DNA of 64,000 nt, from the NCBI GenBank assembly GCA_017309275.1, contig JAFKLT010000037.1, positions 35,657-99,656 on the forward strand, read 5' to 3'. Below the pieces are notes generated by a model. The model did no database searches. It was not told the origin of the DNA and saw only the letters and a program-made list of their open reading frames with translations. Source of the DNA: Sphingomonadales bacterium. Its GTDB lineage: Bacteria > Pseudomonadota > Alphaproteobacteria > Sphingomonadales > Sphingomonadaceae. The translations under genes were made by a program, and so were the position numbers. Below, piece by piece: positions 43,411-52,352 of this stretch (within the stretch, counting starts at the first letter, position 1; every line of letters starts with the position of its first letter).

Positions 43411-44276
43411 CAGCTTTTCCCATCCTGCCGTTCGATCGCCTGCTTGCAGCTTGCCGCAGCACGGCCACGCGGTCCGTTGAAATAGTCCTGTATCCACGGA
43501 TGCTCGGTGGCAAGCAGTTCCGGGATCGTGCCGACCGCGATCACCCGCTTTTCAGCCAATACCGCAACCCGGTCGCAGGTTGCATAAAGCGAGTCGAGAT
43601 CGTGGGTGATCAGAAAGACGGTCAGCCCCATTGTGTCGGCCAGCTCGCGGATCAGCTCGTCGAACTTGGCGGCGCCGATCGGGTCGAGGCCGGCGGTCGG
43701 TTCGTCCAGGAACAGCAGCGCGGGATCGAGCGCGAGCGCGCGCGCCAGCCCGGCGCGCTTGACCATGCCCCCCGACAGCTCCGCCGGAAATTTGGGCCCG
43801 GCGTCGGGCGGCAGGCCGACCATCGACACCTTGTAGGCGGCGATCTCGTCGAGCAGCTTCTGGTCGAGCCGCGGATAATATTCGCGCAGCGGAACCTGGA
43901 TATTCTCGGCGACGCTGAGCGTGGAGAACAGCGCGCCGCCCTGGAACATCACACCCCACCGGCGCCGCAGGTCGCGCGATTCCTCCTGGTCGGTGATCGC
44001 GTCCAGCGTCTTGCCGTACACCTCGATCTCGCCCTCGGTCGGCGTCTGCAGCCCGACGATCGAACGCAGCAGCACCGACTTGCCGGTGCCCGACCCGCCG
44101 ACGATGCCCAGAATCTCGCCCGACCGCACGTCGAGGTCCAGATTTTCGTGGATCACCGCATCGCCGAACTGGTTCTTGAGCCCGCGAATGCGGATCGCGA
44201 ATTCGAACTTTTCGGGCCGCACGGCCTCCGCCGCCGCCAGCTCTTCCTGAATCTCGGCCTGGATTTCGTCGGTCAT
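43410..44276 (-). CDS. mlaF: MlaF-type ABC ATPase
   Basis: This 288-aa ABC transporter ATPase has Walker A GGSGTGKSVLLRS, the Q-loop region, signature LSGGMVKRAGLARAL, Walker B LLFLDEPTAGLDP and the switch His in LITHDLDSL. The MKR in the signature (GGMVKR) is characteristic of MlaF. ATG 44276 overlaps the permease stop (TGATG); an in-frame ATG at 44285 is less likely. It energises lipid transport by MlaE/MlaD. The C-terminal extension after the H-loop is longer than in most ABC ATPases, also as in MlaF. Confidence 0.93.
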   Translation of the reverse strand: MTDEIQAEIQEELAAAEAVRPEKFEFAIRIRGLKNQFGDAVIHENLDLDVRSGEILGIVGGSGTGKSVLLRSIVGLQTPTEGEIEVYGKTLDAITDQEESRDLRRRWGVMFQGGALFSTLSVAENIQVPLREYYPRLDQKLLDEIAAYKVSMVGLPPDAGPKFPAELSGGMVKRAGLARALALDPALLFLDEPTAGLDPIGAAKFDELIRELADTMGLTVFLITHDLDSLYATCDRVAVLAEKRVIAVGTIPELLATEHPWIQDYFNGPRGRAAASCKQAIERQDGKS

Positions 44277-45382
44277 CAGTTCCATCCCAGCGAGGAAAAG
44301 AAGACCGCGAAAAAGGCGTCGAGCACGATCACGAGGAAGATCGCGGCGACGACGGCGGAGGTCGTCCGCTTGCCCACTTCCTCGGCGTTCTGGCGCACCT
44401 GCATGCCTTCGTAACAGCCGGTCACGCCGATCAATATGCCGAACACCGGCGCCTTGATCAGCATGATGTAGAAATCATGCATCGGAATGATCTCGCGCAG
44501 CCGCTGAACATAGGTCAGCGGCGGAATGTCCAGCCCGACCCAACAGAAAACGCCGCCGCCGATGATCGCACAGATACTGGCGTAAAAGCCCAGCAGCGGC
44601 ATGGTGATCGTCGACGCGGCGACGCGGGGCAGCACGATCGCCTCCATCGGCGACACGCCGATCGTCCGCATCGCGTCGACCTCTTCGGTCAGCTTCATCG
44701 TGCCGATCTGCGCGGCGAAGGCCGATCCCGATCGGCCCGCGACCATGATCGCGGTCATCAGCAGGCCGAGCTCGCGCAGCGACGCGCGGCCGACCAGGTT
44801 GATCGTGAATACCTCCAGCCCGAATTGTTCGAGCTGCACCGCGCCCTGCTGCGCGATCACGATGCCGATCAGGAAACTCATCAGGCCGATGATCGGCAGC
44901 GCGTCGACGCCGACAGTCTGGAACCGCGTGACGACCGCATGCCAGCGCAGCCTGCGCCGCGCGCGAATCTGGATGCCCAGCGCGACGATCATCGCGCCGA
45001 AGAAATCGATGATGCCGACCAGCTCGCGCCAGATCGCCAGGCTGGCGGTGCCGACCTGGTCGAGCATGCGTTCGATCGCCGAACGGCGGTCGCGATGGAC
45101 GCGATATTCGCTCTTGTCGTCCTTCAGCGCTTCCAGAAGCCGCTCGGCCTCGGGGCTGGCGCCGACGACTTTCGCGCCATGTTCGTTGACGGTGCGGGTG
45201 ACGATCCAGGCGCCGACGGTGTCGATGCGCTCGATGCCCGACAGGTCGATCGATTCGATCGGTCCCAGTTCGTCGAGCCGTGCGGGAACGTCGCCAAGGC
45301 GGGCAAGCGTCAGGCGGCCGGTAAAGCGGACCGCAGCGCCATTGGCACCGTCGCTATAGTCGAAGTCCGCCCGGGCCACCAT
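44276..45382 (-). CDS. mlaE: MlaE-type permease with N-terminal STAS domain
   Basis: This 368-aa protein starts with a STAS-like domain of about 100 residues (SIDLSGIERIDTVGAWIV) that takes the place of a separate MlaB. The MlaE core follows: five or six TM helices with QVVRQ-like GIVIAQQGAVQLEQFG, RELGLLMTAIMVAGRSGSAFAAQIGTMK, the VSPMEAIVLPRV coupling helix and CYEGMQVRQNAEEVG. This STAS-MlaE fusion is known in other alphaproteobacteria. It is the first gene of the operon, and its promoter lies in the 78-bp gap shared with the divergent HAD gene. Confidence 0.92.
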   Translation of the reverse strand: MVARADFDYSDGANGAAVRFTGRLTLARLGDVPARLDELGPIESIDLSGIERIDTVGAWIVTRTVNEHGAKVVGASPEAERLLEALKDDKSEYRVHRDRRSAIERMLDQVGTASLAIWRELVGIIDFFGAMIVALGIQIRARRRLRWHAVVTRFQTVGVDALPIIGLMSFLIGIVIAQQGAVQLEQFGLEVFTINLVGRASLRELGLLMTAIMVAGRSGSAFAAQIGTMKLTEEVDAMRTIGVSPMEAIVLPRVAASTITMPLLGFYASICAIIGGGVFCWVGLDIPPLTYVQRLREIIPMHDFYIMLIKAPVFGILIGVTGCYEGMQVRQNAEEVGKRTTSAVVAAIFLVIVLDAFFAVFFSSLGWN

Positions 45383-45460
45383 CTCGCGGGGGACATTGTA
45401 TTATTTGCCCTGTCACAGCAAGCAATTCCCGCCCCCTTGGCCGTGGCGGCATGCGCGCCT

Positions 45461-46192
45461 ATGGACACAGGCATGGAAACGCCGCCGATTTCGCTGCCGA
45501 CCGATTATGCGCATCGTGTCGCGATGTATGACATGGATCGAACGATAACGCGTTCAGGGACTTACAGCGGATTCCTGATGCATGTTGCCAGGCGGCGTCA
45601 GCAATGGCGGCTGATGTTTCTGCCGCTCGTCGGGCTGGCCGGACTCGGCTACAGCCTGCGGCTGATCGACCGATCGAAGCTGAAGGCGATCAATCTGCGC
45701 CTGCTGGTCGGCAAACGTTTCAGCCGCACCGAAATCGCGCCGCTCGCCGAAAGCTATGCCGACAAGGTGATCGCGCGCGGGCTGCACAGCGCGGCGCTCG
45801 ATCAGATCGCGGCCGACCGCGAGGCGGGATACCGGCTTCTGCTCGCGACCGCCTCTTTCCACCTCTATGTCGACGCGATCGCCCGGCGGCTCGGGATCGA
45901 CGATGTGCTCGCGACGCGGCTCGACGAGCCCGATGGCGCCGACCATATCCACGCGCGGCTGGCGGGCGACAATTGCTATGGCGAGGCGAAGTTCGCGCGC
46001 ATTTCCGACTGGCTGGCGGCGAATGAAATCACGCGCGATCAGGCGCATATTCGCGCCTATTCGGACCATGTCTCCGATCATCCGATGCTGCATTTTGCCG
46101 ACGAGGCGGTCGCGACGACGCCGTCGCGCGGGCTGAAGCAGCTGGCGCCCAAGATGGGGTGGCAGGTCGTCGACTGGCGCGCCCGCAAATAG
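45461..46192 (+). CDS. HAD-IB family phosphatase
   Basis: This 243-aa haloacid-dehalogenase-superfamily hydrolase of the IB group (SerB-like cap) has motif I DMDRTIT near residue 24, motif II ATAS near 130, and motif III/IV represented by GEAKFARI and YSDHVSDHPML. The nucleophile and acid/base aspartates are both present, so it should be an active phosphatase; the substrate is unknown. Between motifs is a hydrophobic stretch (LMFLPLVGLAGLGYSL) that may touch the membrane. ATG 45461 and ATG 45473 are both possible starts. It is divergent from the mla operon. Confidence 0.87.
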   Translation: MDTGMETPPISLPTDYAHRVAMYDMDRTITRSGTYSGFLMHVARRRQQWRLMFLPLVGLAGLGYSLRLIDRSKLKAINLRLLVGKRFSRTEIAPLAESYADKVIARGLHSAALDQIAADREAGYRLLLATASFHLYVDAIARRLGIDDVLATRLDEPDGADHIHARLAGDNCYGEAKFARISDWLAANEITRDQAHIRAYSDHVSDHPMLHFADEAVATTPSRGLKQLAPKMGWQVVDWRARK

Positions 46193-46231
46193 GCGCTGTC
46201 CTGCAAAATACCGACCGATCAGACCCTGTGA

Positions 46232-46344
46232 CGATGGCGCCGCGGCCGTGCGTGGCGGCCGCCGCGGCCATCGCGTCGGTTGGTTCTTAAAGCGACAAAG
46301 GAGACAGTTTCGGCGTGCTCGTCCGTATCCTTTGTCGCTTTAAG
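46232..46344. repeat. Two hairpins, one a perfect 17-bp inverted repeat, between convergent genes
   Basis: CTTAAAGCGACAAAGGA (46286-46302) and TCCTTTGTCGCTTTAAG (46328-46344) are perfectly complementary with a 25-base loop. They end 5 bp from the stop of the minus-strand PLP-enzyme gene. An imperfect GC-rich hairpin (46232-46273) precedes them on the HAD-gene side. The likely role is bidirectional termination, but the long AT-containing arms and missing T run are atypical; an insertion-sequence remnant is an alternative. Confidence 0.55.
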
Positions 46345-46348
46345 GCGG

Positions 46349-47641
46349 TCAAACGGCGTCCAGCGCCTGGGCAAAGTCCGCGATCAGGTCGTCGGCGTCC
46401 TCGATCCCGATCGATACGCGCACCAGATTGTCGGTGATGCCCAGCGCCTTCTTGCGCTCTTCGGGAACCGACAGGTGCGTCATCGCGGCGGGGTGGCTCG
46501 CCAGCGTCTCGGTGCCGCCGAGGCTGACCGCCAGCTTCGCGATCTTCAGCGCGTCGAGAAAGCGGAAGCTTTCGGCTTCGCCGCCCTTGATGAACAGCGA
46601 AAAGGTCGACCCTGCGCCGCTGCAATGGCGGTCGTAGATGTCCTTTTGCCGCGCATCGGCGATGAAGCCGAGATAGCCGAGGCCGTCGACCTTCGGATGA
46701 TCGCGCAGGAAGGTGCAGACCTTCAGGGCATTTTCGCCCGCGCGGCTCATGCGCAGTTCCAGCGTCTCCAGGCTGCGCAGCAGCATCCACGAGGTGTTGG
46801 GGTCGCAGATCGTGCCGATCGTGTTGCGCATCGGACGGATCGCGTCGATCAGCTTCTGGTTGCCCGAAACGCCGCCGGCCACCAGGTCCGAATGGCCGCC
46901 GGCATATTTGGTGAGGCTGTAGACGACCAGTTCGGCGCCCTGCTTGATCGGCTGTTGCCACAGCGGGCCGAGGAACGTGTTGTCGATCGCGATCGCGGGC
47001 TTCTGATCGCCGGGGAAGGCGGCATCGCGGGCCGCGCGTACCGCCTCGACATCGACCAGCGCGTTGGTCGGGTTCGCCGGGCTTTCGAGATAGACGAGTG
47101 AGACCTTGCCGCCCTTTTCGGCGGCGAGCGCCTTGGCCCGCTCCAGCAGCGCGTCGATCTCCTCGCGCGTCGCACCCGCCGGGAAGTCGAGAAAGCTGAC
47201 GCCGAAGCGCGACAGGATGCGGGCGATCAGCGTTTCGGTCGCGGCATAGAGCGGCCCCGAATGGACGATGACGTCATTCTGGTTGCACAGCGCCAGAAGA
47301 AGCGTGGCGATCGCCGACATGCCGCTCGAAAAGACCAGGCTGTCGTCGGCGCCGTCCCAGACCGCGAGCCGGTCCTCCAGGATTTCCTGGTTGGGGCCGT
47401 TGAAGCGCGAATAGACGAGGCCGTCGGCGGGCCCCTCGCGCTTGCCGGTGATATGTTCGAAGAAACGCTTGCCCGCGGCAGCACTTTCAAAGGCAAAGGT
47501 CGAGGTAAGGAAAATCGGCGGCTTCAGCGATCCTTCGGACAGCGTCGGGTCGTAACCGAGCCCCATCATCAATGTCGCCGGGCTCAGATTCTTGTCGCCG
47601 ATCTTCTTGCTGTTCGTCTTGGGTTTGCCGCGCATGGCCAT
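46349..47641 (-). CDS. Cystathionine gamma-synthase family PLP enzyme
   Basis: This 430-aa Cys/Met-metabolism PLP-dependent enzyme has PPIFLTSTFAFES near residue 40, YSRFNGPNQEILEDRLA (binds PLP phosphate), FSSGMSAIATLLL, DNTFLGPLWQQP and SLTKYAGGHSD with the Schiff-base Lys. The C-terminus has SLGGTETLASHPAAMTHL and VRVSIGIEDADDLI. Family members do gamma-replacement or gamma/beta-elimination on Met, Cys, cystathionine or O-acylhomoserine; sequence alone does not choose. It follows the MHS transporter gene by 71 bp on the same strand. AGGAG precedes the ATG by ten bases. Confidence 0.9.
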   Translation of the reverse strand: MAMRGKPKTNSKKIGDKNLSPATLMMGLGYDPTLSEGSLKPPIFLTSTFAFESAAAGKRFFEHITGKREGPADGLVYSRFNGPNQEILEDRLAVWDGADDSLVFSSGMSAIATLLLALCNQNDVIVHSGPLYAATETLIARILSRFGVSFLDFPAGATREEIDALLERAKALAAEKGGKVSLVYLESPANPTNALVDVEAVRAARDAAFPGDQKPAIAIDNTFLGPLWQQPIKQGAELVVYSLTKYAGGHSDLVAGGVSGNQKLIDAIRPMRNTIGTICDPNTSWMLLRSLETLELRMSRAGENALKVCTFLRDHPKVDGLGYLGFIADARQKDIYDRHCSGAGSTFSLFIKGGEAESFRFLDALKIAKLAVSLGGTETLASHPAAMTHLSVPEERKKALGITDNLVRVSIGIEDADDLIADFAQALDAV

Positions 47642-47686
47642 TGGGGGGATGCTCCTGGTGATGGGATCACCCGTATAACAGCATCG

Positions 47687-47700
47687 GTTTCATTTGAAAC
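47687..47700. promoter_or_regulatory. Palindrome ahead of the PLP-enzyme gene
   Basis: GTTTCATTTGAAAC has 6-bp arms and a 2-bp centre, 46 bp upstream of the start. A second inverted repeat, GGTGAT-GGG-ATCACC, lies at 47657-47671. Either could be an operator or fold in the leader; no regulator is assigned. Confidence 0.3.
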
Positions 47701-47712
47701 TATGTTGCGCGC

Positions 47713-48996
47713 TCAATCTTCGACGATCAGGCTGCGGTCCTTGGTCTCCGGAAGCATCAGGGTCGCGACGCCGGCCATGCCGATGACCCCGGCGACATAG
47801 AAATAAAACACCCATTCCACGCCGGCGCCCTTCAGGCCCAGCGCGACCATTTCCAGCGTCCCCGCAAAGATCGCATTGCCGATCGCATAGGGCAGGGCGA
47901 CGCCGAGGCCGCGGATATGCGCCGGAAACAGCTCCGCCTTCACCAGCGCGTTGTTCGCGCTGTACCCCGCCTGCAGCGTCAGCGGGATCAGGATCAACAG
48001 CGTCGCGACGATCGGCGAGGTCACCGTCTCCAGCGTCATGAAGGTCGGCACCGCGACGATCGCACCGCCGATCCCGAACAGCAGCAGCATCGGCTTGCGC
48101 CCGAACCGATCGGCGAGCGCGCCGAAGACGGGCTGCATGATCGTGAACCAGATCAGCGCCGCGGCGATGATGTAGGTCGCGGTCGCCTTGTCGAACCCGA
48201 CGGTGTTGAACAGATATTTCTGCATGTAGCTGGTGTAGGTATAGGCCGCGAGCCCGCCGCCCGCCGACAGCATTCCGACCAGGATGCTTTCGCGCCGATG
48301 CTCCTGCCACAAACGCTTCGCGGTCGAGACGGGGCGGTCGACCGCCTGATTCTCGAACGACGGCGTCTCGGCCAGGTTGCGGCGAAGCAGATAGACCGCA
48401 AGCGCCAGGAACGCACCGATGACGAAGGGGATGCGCCAGCCCCATGCCGTCAGTTCGGCCTCGGTCAGAAAGGCCTGCAACACGACCGCGACGAAGATCG
48501 CGCAGAGCTGGCCGCCGATCAGCGTCATATATTGAAAGCTCGCCCAGAAGCCGCGATGTTCCTTGGGCGCCATTTCGGACAGATAGGTCGCGCTGGCGCC
48601 ATATTCGCCGCCCAGCGACAGGCCCTGCAGCATGCGCGCGACGAGCAGCGTCGCCGGGCCGAGCAGGCCGGCGACGGCATAGGTCGGCGCGACCGCGATC
48701 AACAGCGAGCCGCTGAACATCAGCGCGACCGACAGCGACAGCCCGGCCTTGCGGCCGCGCGTGTCGGCAAAGCGCCCCATCACCCATGCACCGATCGGCC
48801 GCATGACGAAGCCGACGGCAAAGATGGTCGCGGTGCTTAGCAACTGCGCGGTCGGGTCGGCCTTGGGAAAGAAGACGGGGGCGAAATAGATCGCAAAGGC
48901 GGCATAGGCGAACCAGTCGTACCATTCGACGAGGTTGCCCGCGGATCCGCCGACGATCGAAACGAGCCGCTTGCGCGGTATCGCCAGGGCTTTCAT
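47713..48996 (-). CDS. MHS-family MFS transporter (metabolite:H+ symporter)
   Basis: This 427-aa 12-TM major facilitator of the metabolite:H+ symport family has GSAGNLVEWYDWFAYAAFAIYF at the start, FAVGFVMRPIGAWVMGRFADTRGRK (loop 2-3 motif), LQGLSLGGEYGASATYLSEMAP and the second-half motif GALADRFGRKPMLL. Relatives carry proline/betaine, alpha-ketoglutarate, citrate or shikimate; the substrate here is unknown. It lies upstream of the PLP enzyme on the same strand, which hints at an amino-acid or sulfur-compound substrate, but this is only position. The leader to pgeF is 69 bp. Confidence 0.9.
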   Translation of the reverse strand: MKALAIPRKRLVSIVGGSAGNLVEWYDWFAYAAFAIYFAPVFFPKADPTAQLLSTATIFAVGFVMRPIGAWVMGRFADTRGRKAGLSLSVALMFSGSLLIAVAPTYAVAGLLGPATLLVARMLQGLSLGGEYGASATYLSEMAPKEHRGFWASFQYMTLIGGQLCAIFVAVVLQAFLTEAELTAWGWRIPFVIGAFLALAVYLLRRNLAETPSFENQAVDRPVSTAKRLWQEHRRESILVGMLSAGGGLAAYTYTSYMQKYLFNTVGFDKATATYIIAAALIWFTIMQPVFGALADRFGRKPMLLLFGIGGAIVAVPTFMTLETVTSPIVATLLILIPLTLQAGYSANNALVKAELFPAHIRGLGVALPYAIGNAIFAGTLEMVALGLKGAGVEWVFYFYVAGVIGMAGVATLMLPETKDRSLIVED

Positions 48997-49065
48997 CCGT
49001 CTCGTCTCCCCGCCTGTTATGGTCGCCGCCGCGGATCGAGCCCGGGCGACGATGAATGGACATGC

Positions 49066-49827
49066 TCAGCTGAGGCCGATCACCGATATCTGGCGGCCAT
49101 AGCTGTTCTCGTTTCGGTGGCACGCGCGGCGATAGCTGAAATAGTCCGCCTCCTCGGCATAGGTGTCCTGCCCGCCGATGGCAATTCGGGTGACGCCCGC
49201 GGCGGCAAGGCGCGCGGCGACATAGGCGGCGATGTCGAACATCGCGTGGCCCGGTTTTCCGGCGGCGAAGAAGCGTTCGTTGGCGGGCTCGTCGGCGACG
49301 AAGCGCGCGACGAAAGCTTCGTCGACCTCATAGGATGCGCGGCCGATGCAGGGGCCGATCGCGGCGGCGATGGCCGAGCGGCTGGCGCCGAGGCTTTCCA
49401 TCGCGTCGAGCGTCGCGTCGGTAATGCCCGCGATGGCGCCCTTCCAGCCGGCGTGCGCGGCTCCGACGACGCCCGCTTGCGTGTCGGCGAACAGCACCGG
49501 GACGCAGTCGGCGGTCAGGATGCCCAGCAGGATGCCGGGGGTGCGGGTCGCCAGCGCGTCGGCCTCCGGCCGCTGCGACAGGTCGGCGCCTTCGTCGACG
49601 ATCACGCAGCGGTTGCCGTGAACCTGATACAGCCCCGCAAGCGCCGCGCCGGGCAGCGCCGCCTCTGCCACGCGGCGGCGATTTTCGGCGATCAGCGCGG
49701 GATCGTCGTTCGACCCGAGCCCGCAATTGAGCGAGGCGAGGTCGCCGGTCGACACACCGCCCCGGCGACCGAAAAAGCCGTGTGCTATTCCCGTCAGCGT
49801 CGGCGCGGTAACGAAAGGCGTGGTCAC
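49066..49827 (-). CDS. pgeF: Peptidoglycan editing factor PgeF (laccase-domain protein)
   Basis: This 253-aa multicopper-polyphenol-oxidase-like protein (YfiH/PgeF) has SLNCGLGSNDDP, QVHGNRCVIVD, TADCVPVLFAD and AAHAGWKGAIAG, holding the conserved His-Cys-His site. A final YRRACHRNENSYGRQISVIGL follows. PgeF removes wrongly inserted L-Ser from peptidoglycan stem precursors. The start is GTG 49827, overlapping the GNAT stop (GTGA); the upstream frame runs through the GNAT gene and is not credible. It is the last gene of the lgt-midA-GNAT-pgeF chain of overlapping genes. Confidence 0.92.
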   Translation of the reverse strand: MTTPFVTAPTLTGIAHGFFGRRGGVSTGDLASLNCGLGSNDDPALIAENRRRVAEAALPGAALAGLYQVHGNRCVIVDEGADLSQRPEADALATRTPGILLGILTADCVPVLFADTQAGVVGAAHAGWKGAIAGITDATLDAMESLGASRSAIAAAIGPCIGRASYEVDEAFVARFVADEPANERFFAAGKPGHAMFDIAAYVAARLAAAGVTRIAIGGQDTYAEEADYFSYRRACHRNENSYGRQISVIGLS

Positions 49828-50342
49828 AGGTCGAGCCTGAAAAAGCGGTCCTCGTCGACATGATTGCCGACCCGAAACTGGTTCCGGCCGACGTCGTAGA
49901 AACCGTAACGGCGATAGAAGGCCTGCGCGCGATGGTTCTCGGTGAACACGGTCAGATACAGGATCGAGGCGCGTTCGCGTGCCCATGCGATGCCCCATTC
50001 CATCAGCGCGACCGCGACTCCCGTGCCCTTGGCGGCTTCGGCGACATAGAGCTGGTGCAACTCGACCGCGTCGTCGGTCGGTTGTTCGGGCGGCAGGTCG
50101 AATTCGACCGGCCCCATCTTGATATAGCCGAGGACGGCGCCGCCTTCGTCGCGCACCAGTGCGATGTCATGGTCGGTATCCTCGATCTGTGCCCGCACGC
50201 GCTCGGGCGGGTTCCAGCCGGCTAGGAAGGTCGACAGATCGGCGGGGTCATAGATATGGCCGAAGGTGTGGGTAAACGATCCGTTGGCGAACATCGCGAT
50301 CGCCTCGGCATCCTCGGGCCGGGCGAGTTGAATGGCGGTCAT
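49824..50342 (-). CDS. GNAT-family N-acetyltransferase
   Basis: This 172-aa protein has the GNAT fold. The acetyl-CoA-binding loop region is ELHQLYVAEAAKGTGVAVALMEWGIAWAR, followed by LYLTVFTENHRAQAFYRRYGFYDVGR (motif B). The start overlaps the midA stop (ATGA) and the stop overlaps the pgeF start (GTGA), so translation is coupled on both sides. The acceptor substrate is unknown. The RxxGxG/A loop appears as KGTGVA, slightly degenerate but usual for the family. Confidence 0.9.
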   Translation of the reverse strand: MTAIQLARPEDAEAIAMFANGSFTHTFGHIYDPADLSTFLAGWNPPERVRAQIEDTDHDIALVRDEGGAVLGYIKMGPVEFDLPPEQPTDDAVELHQLYVAEAAKGTGVAVALMEWGIAWARERASILYLTVFTENHRAQAFYRRYGFYDVGRNQFRVGNHVDEDRFFRLDL

Positions 50343-51403
50343 GCGGCTTCTCCTGTAAATCCTGCGGGGCTCGGCCAGCCGGGTGCGGTCAGGGCGAGCA
50401 GCTTGAACAGCTCGCCCATCGCATCGGCATCGACGAGCCGGTCGCGCTGGCCCTTCAATTCGTCGGCGCGGCCGGGCGCGGCGGTCGAGAGCGATTTCAG
50501 GCGCGCGTCGATGCCCAGGCGCTTCAGCCAGTCGCCCTGCGTCGCGGGGCCGCTGACCGCGACGCTTGCCGGGCGCGCTGCGTCGGCGAGCAGCGTGAAA
50601 TCGACATGCGCGGTCAGGTCGACCTCGCCCGGATCGTCGAAGGGATCAGCGAAATGATGCGCCTTCACCGCCTGCAGCGTGTCACCGGCGGCGGGGCCGC
50701 TATAGCCATAGTCGATCGTCAGCATCGCGCCGCCTTGCCGGGCGAGGCGGAACGCGCAGCGCTGCATGATCGCCGCCGACACCGGCGTCGTCTCGACGAT
50801 CGCGCCTTCCTGGCTGCCGCGAAGCGAGAGGGGAATGGCATCATCCGCCGGAATGTCTCCAGGCACCGGCCGCAGCCGGCCGTCGCCGCGCTCGACCATC
50901 CGCTCGCGCCAGCCGTCGGCGGTCTTCACATATTGGTGGATCGGCAGCGCGTCGAAAAACTCGTTCGCGACGATGATCAGCGGCGCGTCGTCGGGGAGGG
51001 CGTCGACCTCGTCATGATGCTCCGCGGTCGGCAGCCGCGCCGACTGCGCCGCGCGCAGGGTCGGGCTCGTTTCGACCAGATGCACTCCCATCGGGGCGCA
51101 GCCGAAACGCGACGCGGCGCGCAAGGCATCGACCGCCAGCGTGCCTCGGCCCGGCCCCAACTCGACATAGCGGAACGGCGGACTCCCGGCGCGGCTCCAC
51201 AGGTCGGCGATCCAGATGCCGATCAGCTCGCCGAACATCTGGCTGATCTCGGGCGCGGTGGTGAAATCGCCGGCCGCGCCCAGCGGATCGCGCGTCGCAT
51301 AATAATGCGCGTTCGCCGCCGCCATATAGTCGGCGATGGTCATCGGCCGGTTGGCGGCGATATCCTTCAGCAGTTGTTCGGGTGTCGGCGGACCGTCACG
51401 CAA
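50339..51403 (-). CDS. MidA/NDUFAF7-type SAM-dependent methyltransferase
   Basis: This 354-aa protein of the COG1565 family has the N-terminal [37 protein letters not shown] signature and the SAM-binding strand [14 protein letters not shown] near residue 80. [16 protein letters not shown] and [10 protein letters not shown] are the other family motifs. In mitochondria the homologue methylates an arginine of a complex I subunit (NDUFS2), so the bacterial protein may modify NuoD; this is transfer from the family. The start overlaps the lgt stop by 8 bp. Confidence 0.93.
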   Translation of the reverse strand: MRDGPPTPEQLLKDIAANRPMTIADYMAAANAHYYATRDPLGAAGDFTTAPEISQMFGELIGIWIADLWSRAGSPPFRYVELGPGRGTLAVDALRAASRFGCAPMGVHLVETSPTLRAAQSARLPTAEHHDEVDALPDDAPLIIVANEFFDALPIHQYVKTADGWRERMVERGDGRLRPVPGDIPADDAIPLSLRGSQEGAIVETTPVSAAIMQRCAFRLARQGGAMLTIDYGYSGPAAGDTLQAVKAHHFADPFDDPGEVDLTAHVDFTLLADAARPASVAVSGPATQGDWLKRLGIDARLKSLSTAAPGRADELKGQRDRLVDADAMGELFKLLALTAPGWPSPAGFTGEAA

Positions 51404-52274
51404 CGGCGTCGGGCCCCGCGATCGGTTCGACGCGCTGGCGGCGCTTCTTGGCGGTCGCGACGAGCCAGATGCCGATCAGGATCATCGGCACGGTGAGCCA
51501 CTGGCCCATCGAGAGGCCCGTCGCCTCGACGACGTTCATCCGCTGCACGTCGGGTTCGCGGAAATATTCGACGACGAAACGGCTGACGCCATAGATGATC
51601 GACGCCATGCCGACGAGCAAGCCGGGCTTGTAGCGCGCGTCGGTGCGCCAGAAGAGAAAGGCGAGGATCGCCATCATGAGGAGGCCTTCAAGGCCGGCCT
51701 CGTAAAGCTGGCTCGGGTGGCGCGGCATGTCGCCGCCGCGCGGAAAGATGATTGCCCACGGCACGTCGCTGACGCGACCCCACAGTTCGCCGTTCACGAA
51801 ATTGGCAAGGCGGCCGAGGAAGAGCCCAAAGGGAATGACGCAAGCGATATAGTCGCAGAAGCGCAGGAAACTGAGTTTTTCCTTGCGGGTCACATACCAG
51901 ATGGCAAGCAGGACGCCCAGCACGCCGCCATGCAGCGACATGCCGCCATCCCATAATTTGAAGATTTCGAGCGGCTTTCTTACATAGGTTTCGAGATTGT
52001 AGAAAAGGACATAACCCAGCCGGCCGCCGAGGATGATGCCGAGCATGGCATAGAAGATCATGTCGTCGGCATGACGGCGCGCCATCGGGGCGCCGGGCTG
52101 GGCGATCAGTTTCAGAAGATACCAGTAGCCGAGGAAGATACCGGCCAGATAGGCGAGCGCATACCAACGGATGGGCAAGCCGAAGACGCTGAACGCGATC
52201 TCGCTATGTTCACCCATCAGGTCGGTGAAGTTCACATATTGCGTCGCTTCGGCTAAGGTTGCAAAAAGAAACAT
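51396..52274 (-). CDS. lgt: Prolipoprotein diacylglyceryl transferase
   Basis: About 292 aa, the usual Lgt length, with about seven TM helices. Signatures: [43 protein letters not shown] (essential His) and [18 protein letters not shown] (Lgt signature with Arg, Asn and Glu), plus [14 protein letters not shown]. It transfers diacylglycerol to the lipobox Cys of prolipoproteins in the inner membrane. The start is uncertain between ATG 52274 and GTG 52235; the frame continues upstream to 52838 but that part antiparallels the acyl-CoA synthetase and is spurious. It is the first gene of the lgt-midA-GNAT-pgeF operon. Confidence 0.95.
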   Translation of the reverse strand: MFLFATLAEATQYVNFTDLMGEHSEIAFSVFGLPIRWYALAYLAGIFLGYWYLLKLIAQPGAPMARRHADDMIFYAMLGIILGGRLGYVLFYNLETYVRKPLEIFKLWDGGMSLHGGVLGVLLAIWYVTRKEKLSFLRFCDYIACVIPFGLFLGRLANFVNGELWGRVSDVPWAIIFPRGGDMPRHPSQLYEAGLEGLLMMAILAFLFWRTDARYKPGLLVGMASIIYGVSRFVVEYFREPDVQRMNVVEATGLSMGQWLTVPMILIGIWLVATAKKRRQRVEPIAGPDAVA

Positions 52275-52352
52275 ATAGTCGCGCTGTCCTTCCCCAGGAG
52301 AGGCCTTCCCCATAGGGGGTAAGGCGAGCGAGACCAAGAGGAGAGATGCCCA

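Noticed and set aside
47657-47671. GGTGAT-GGG-ATCACC as a third CRP site
   Set aside because: The GTGA and TCAC half-sites are five bases apart instead of six and the outer T/A positions do not match.
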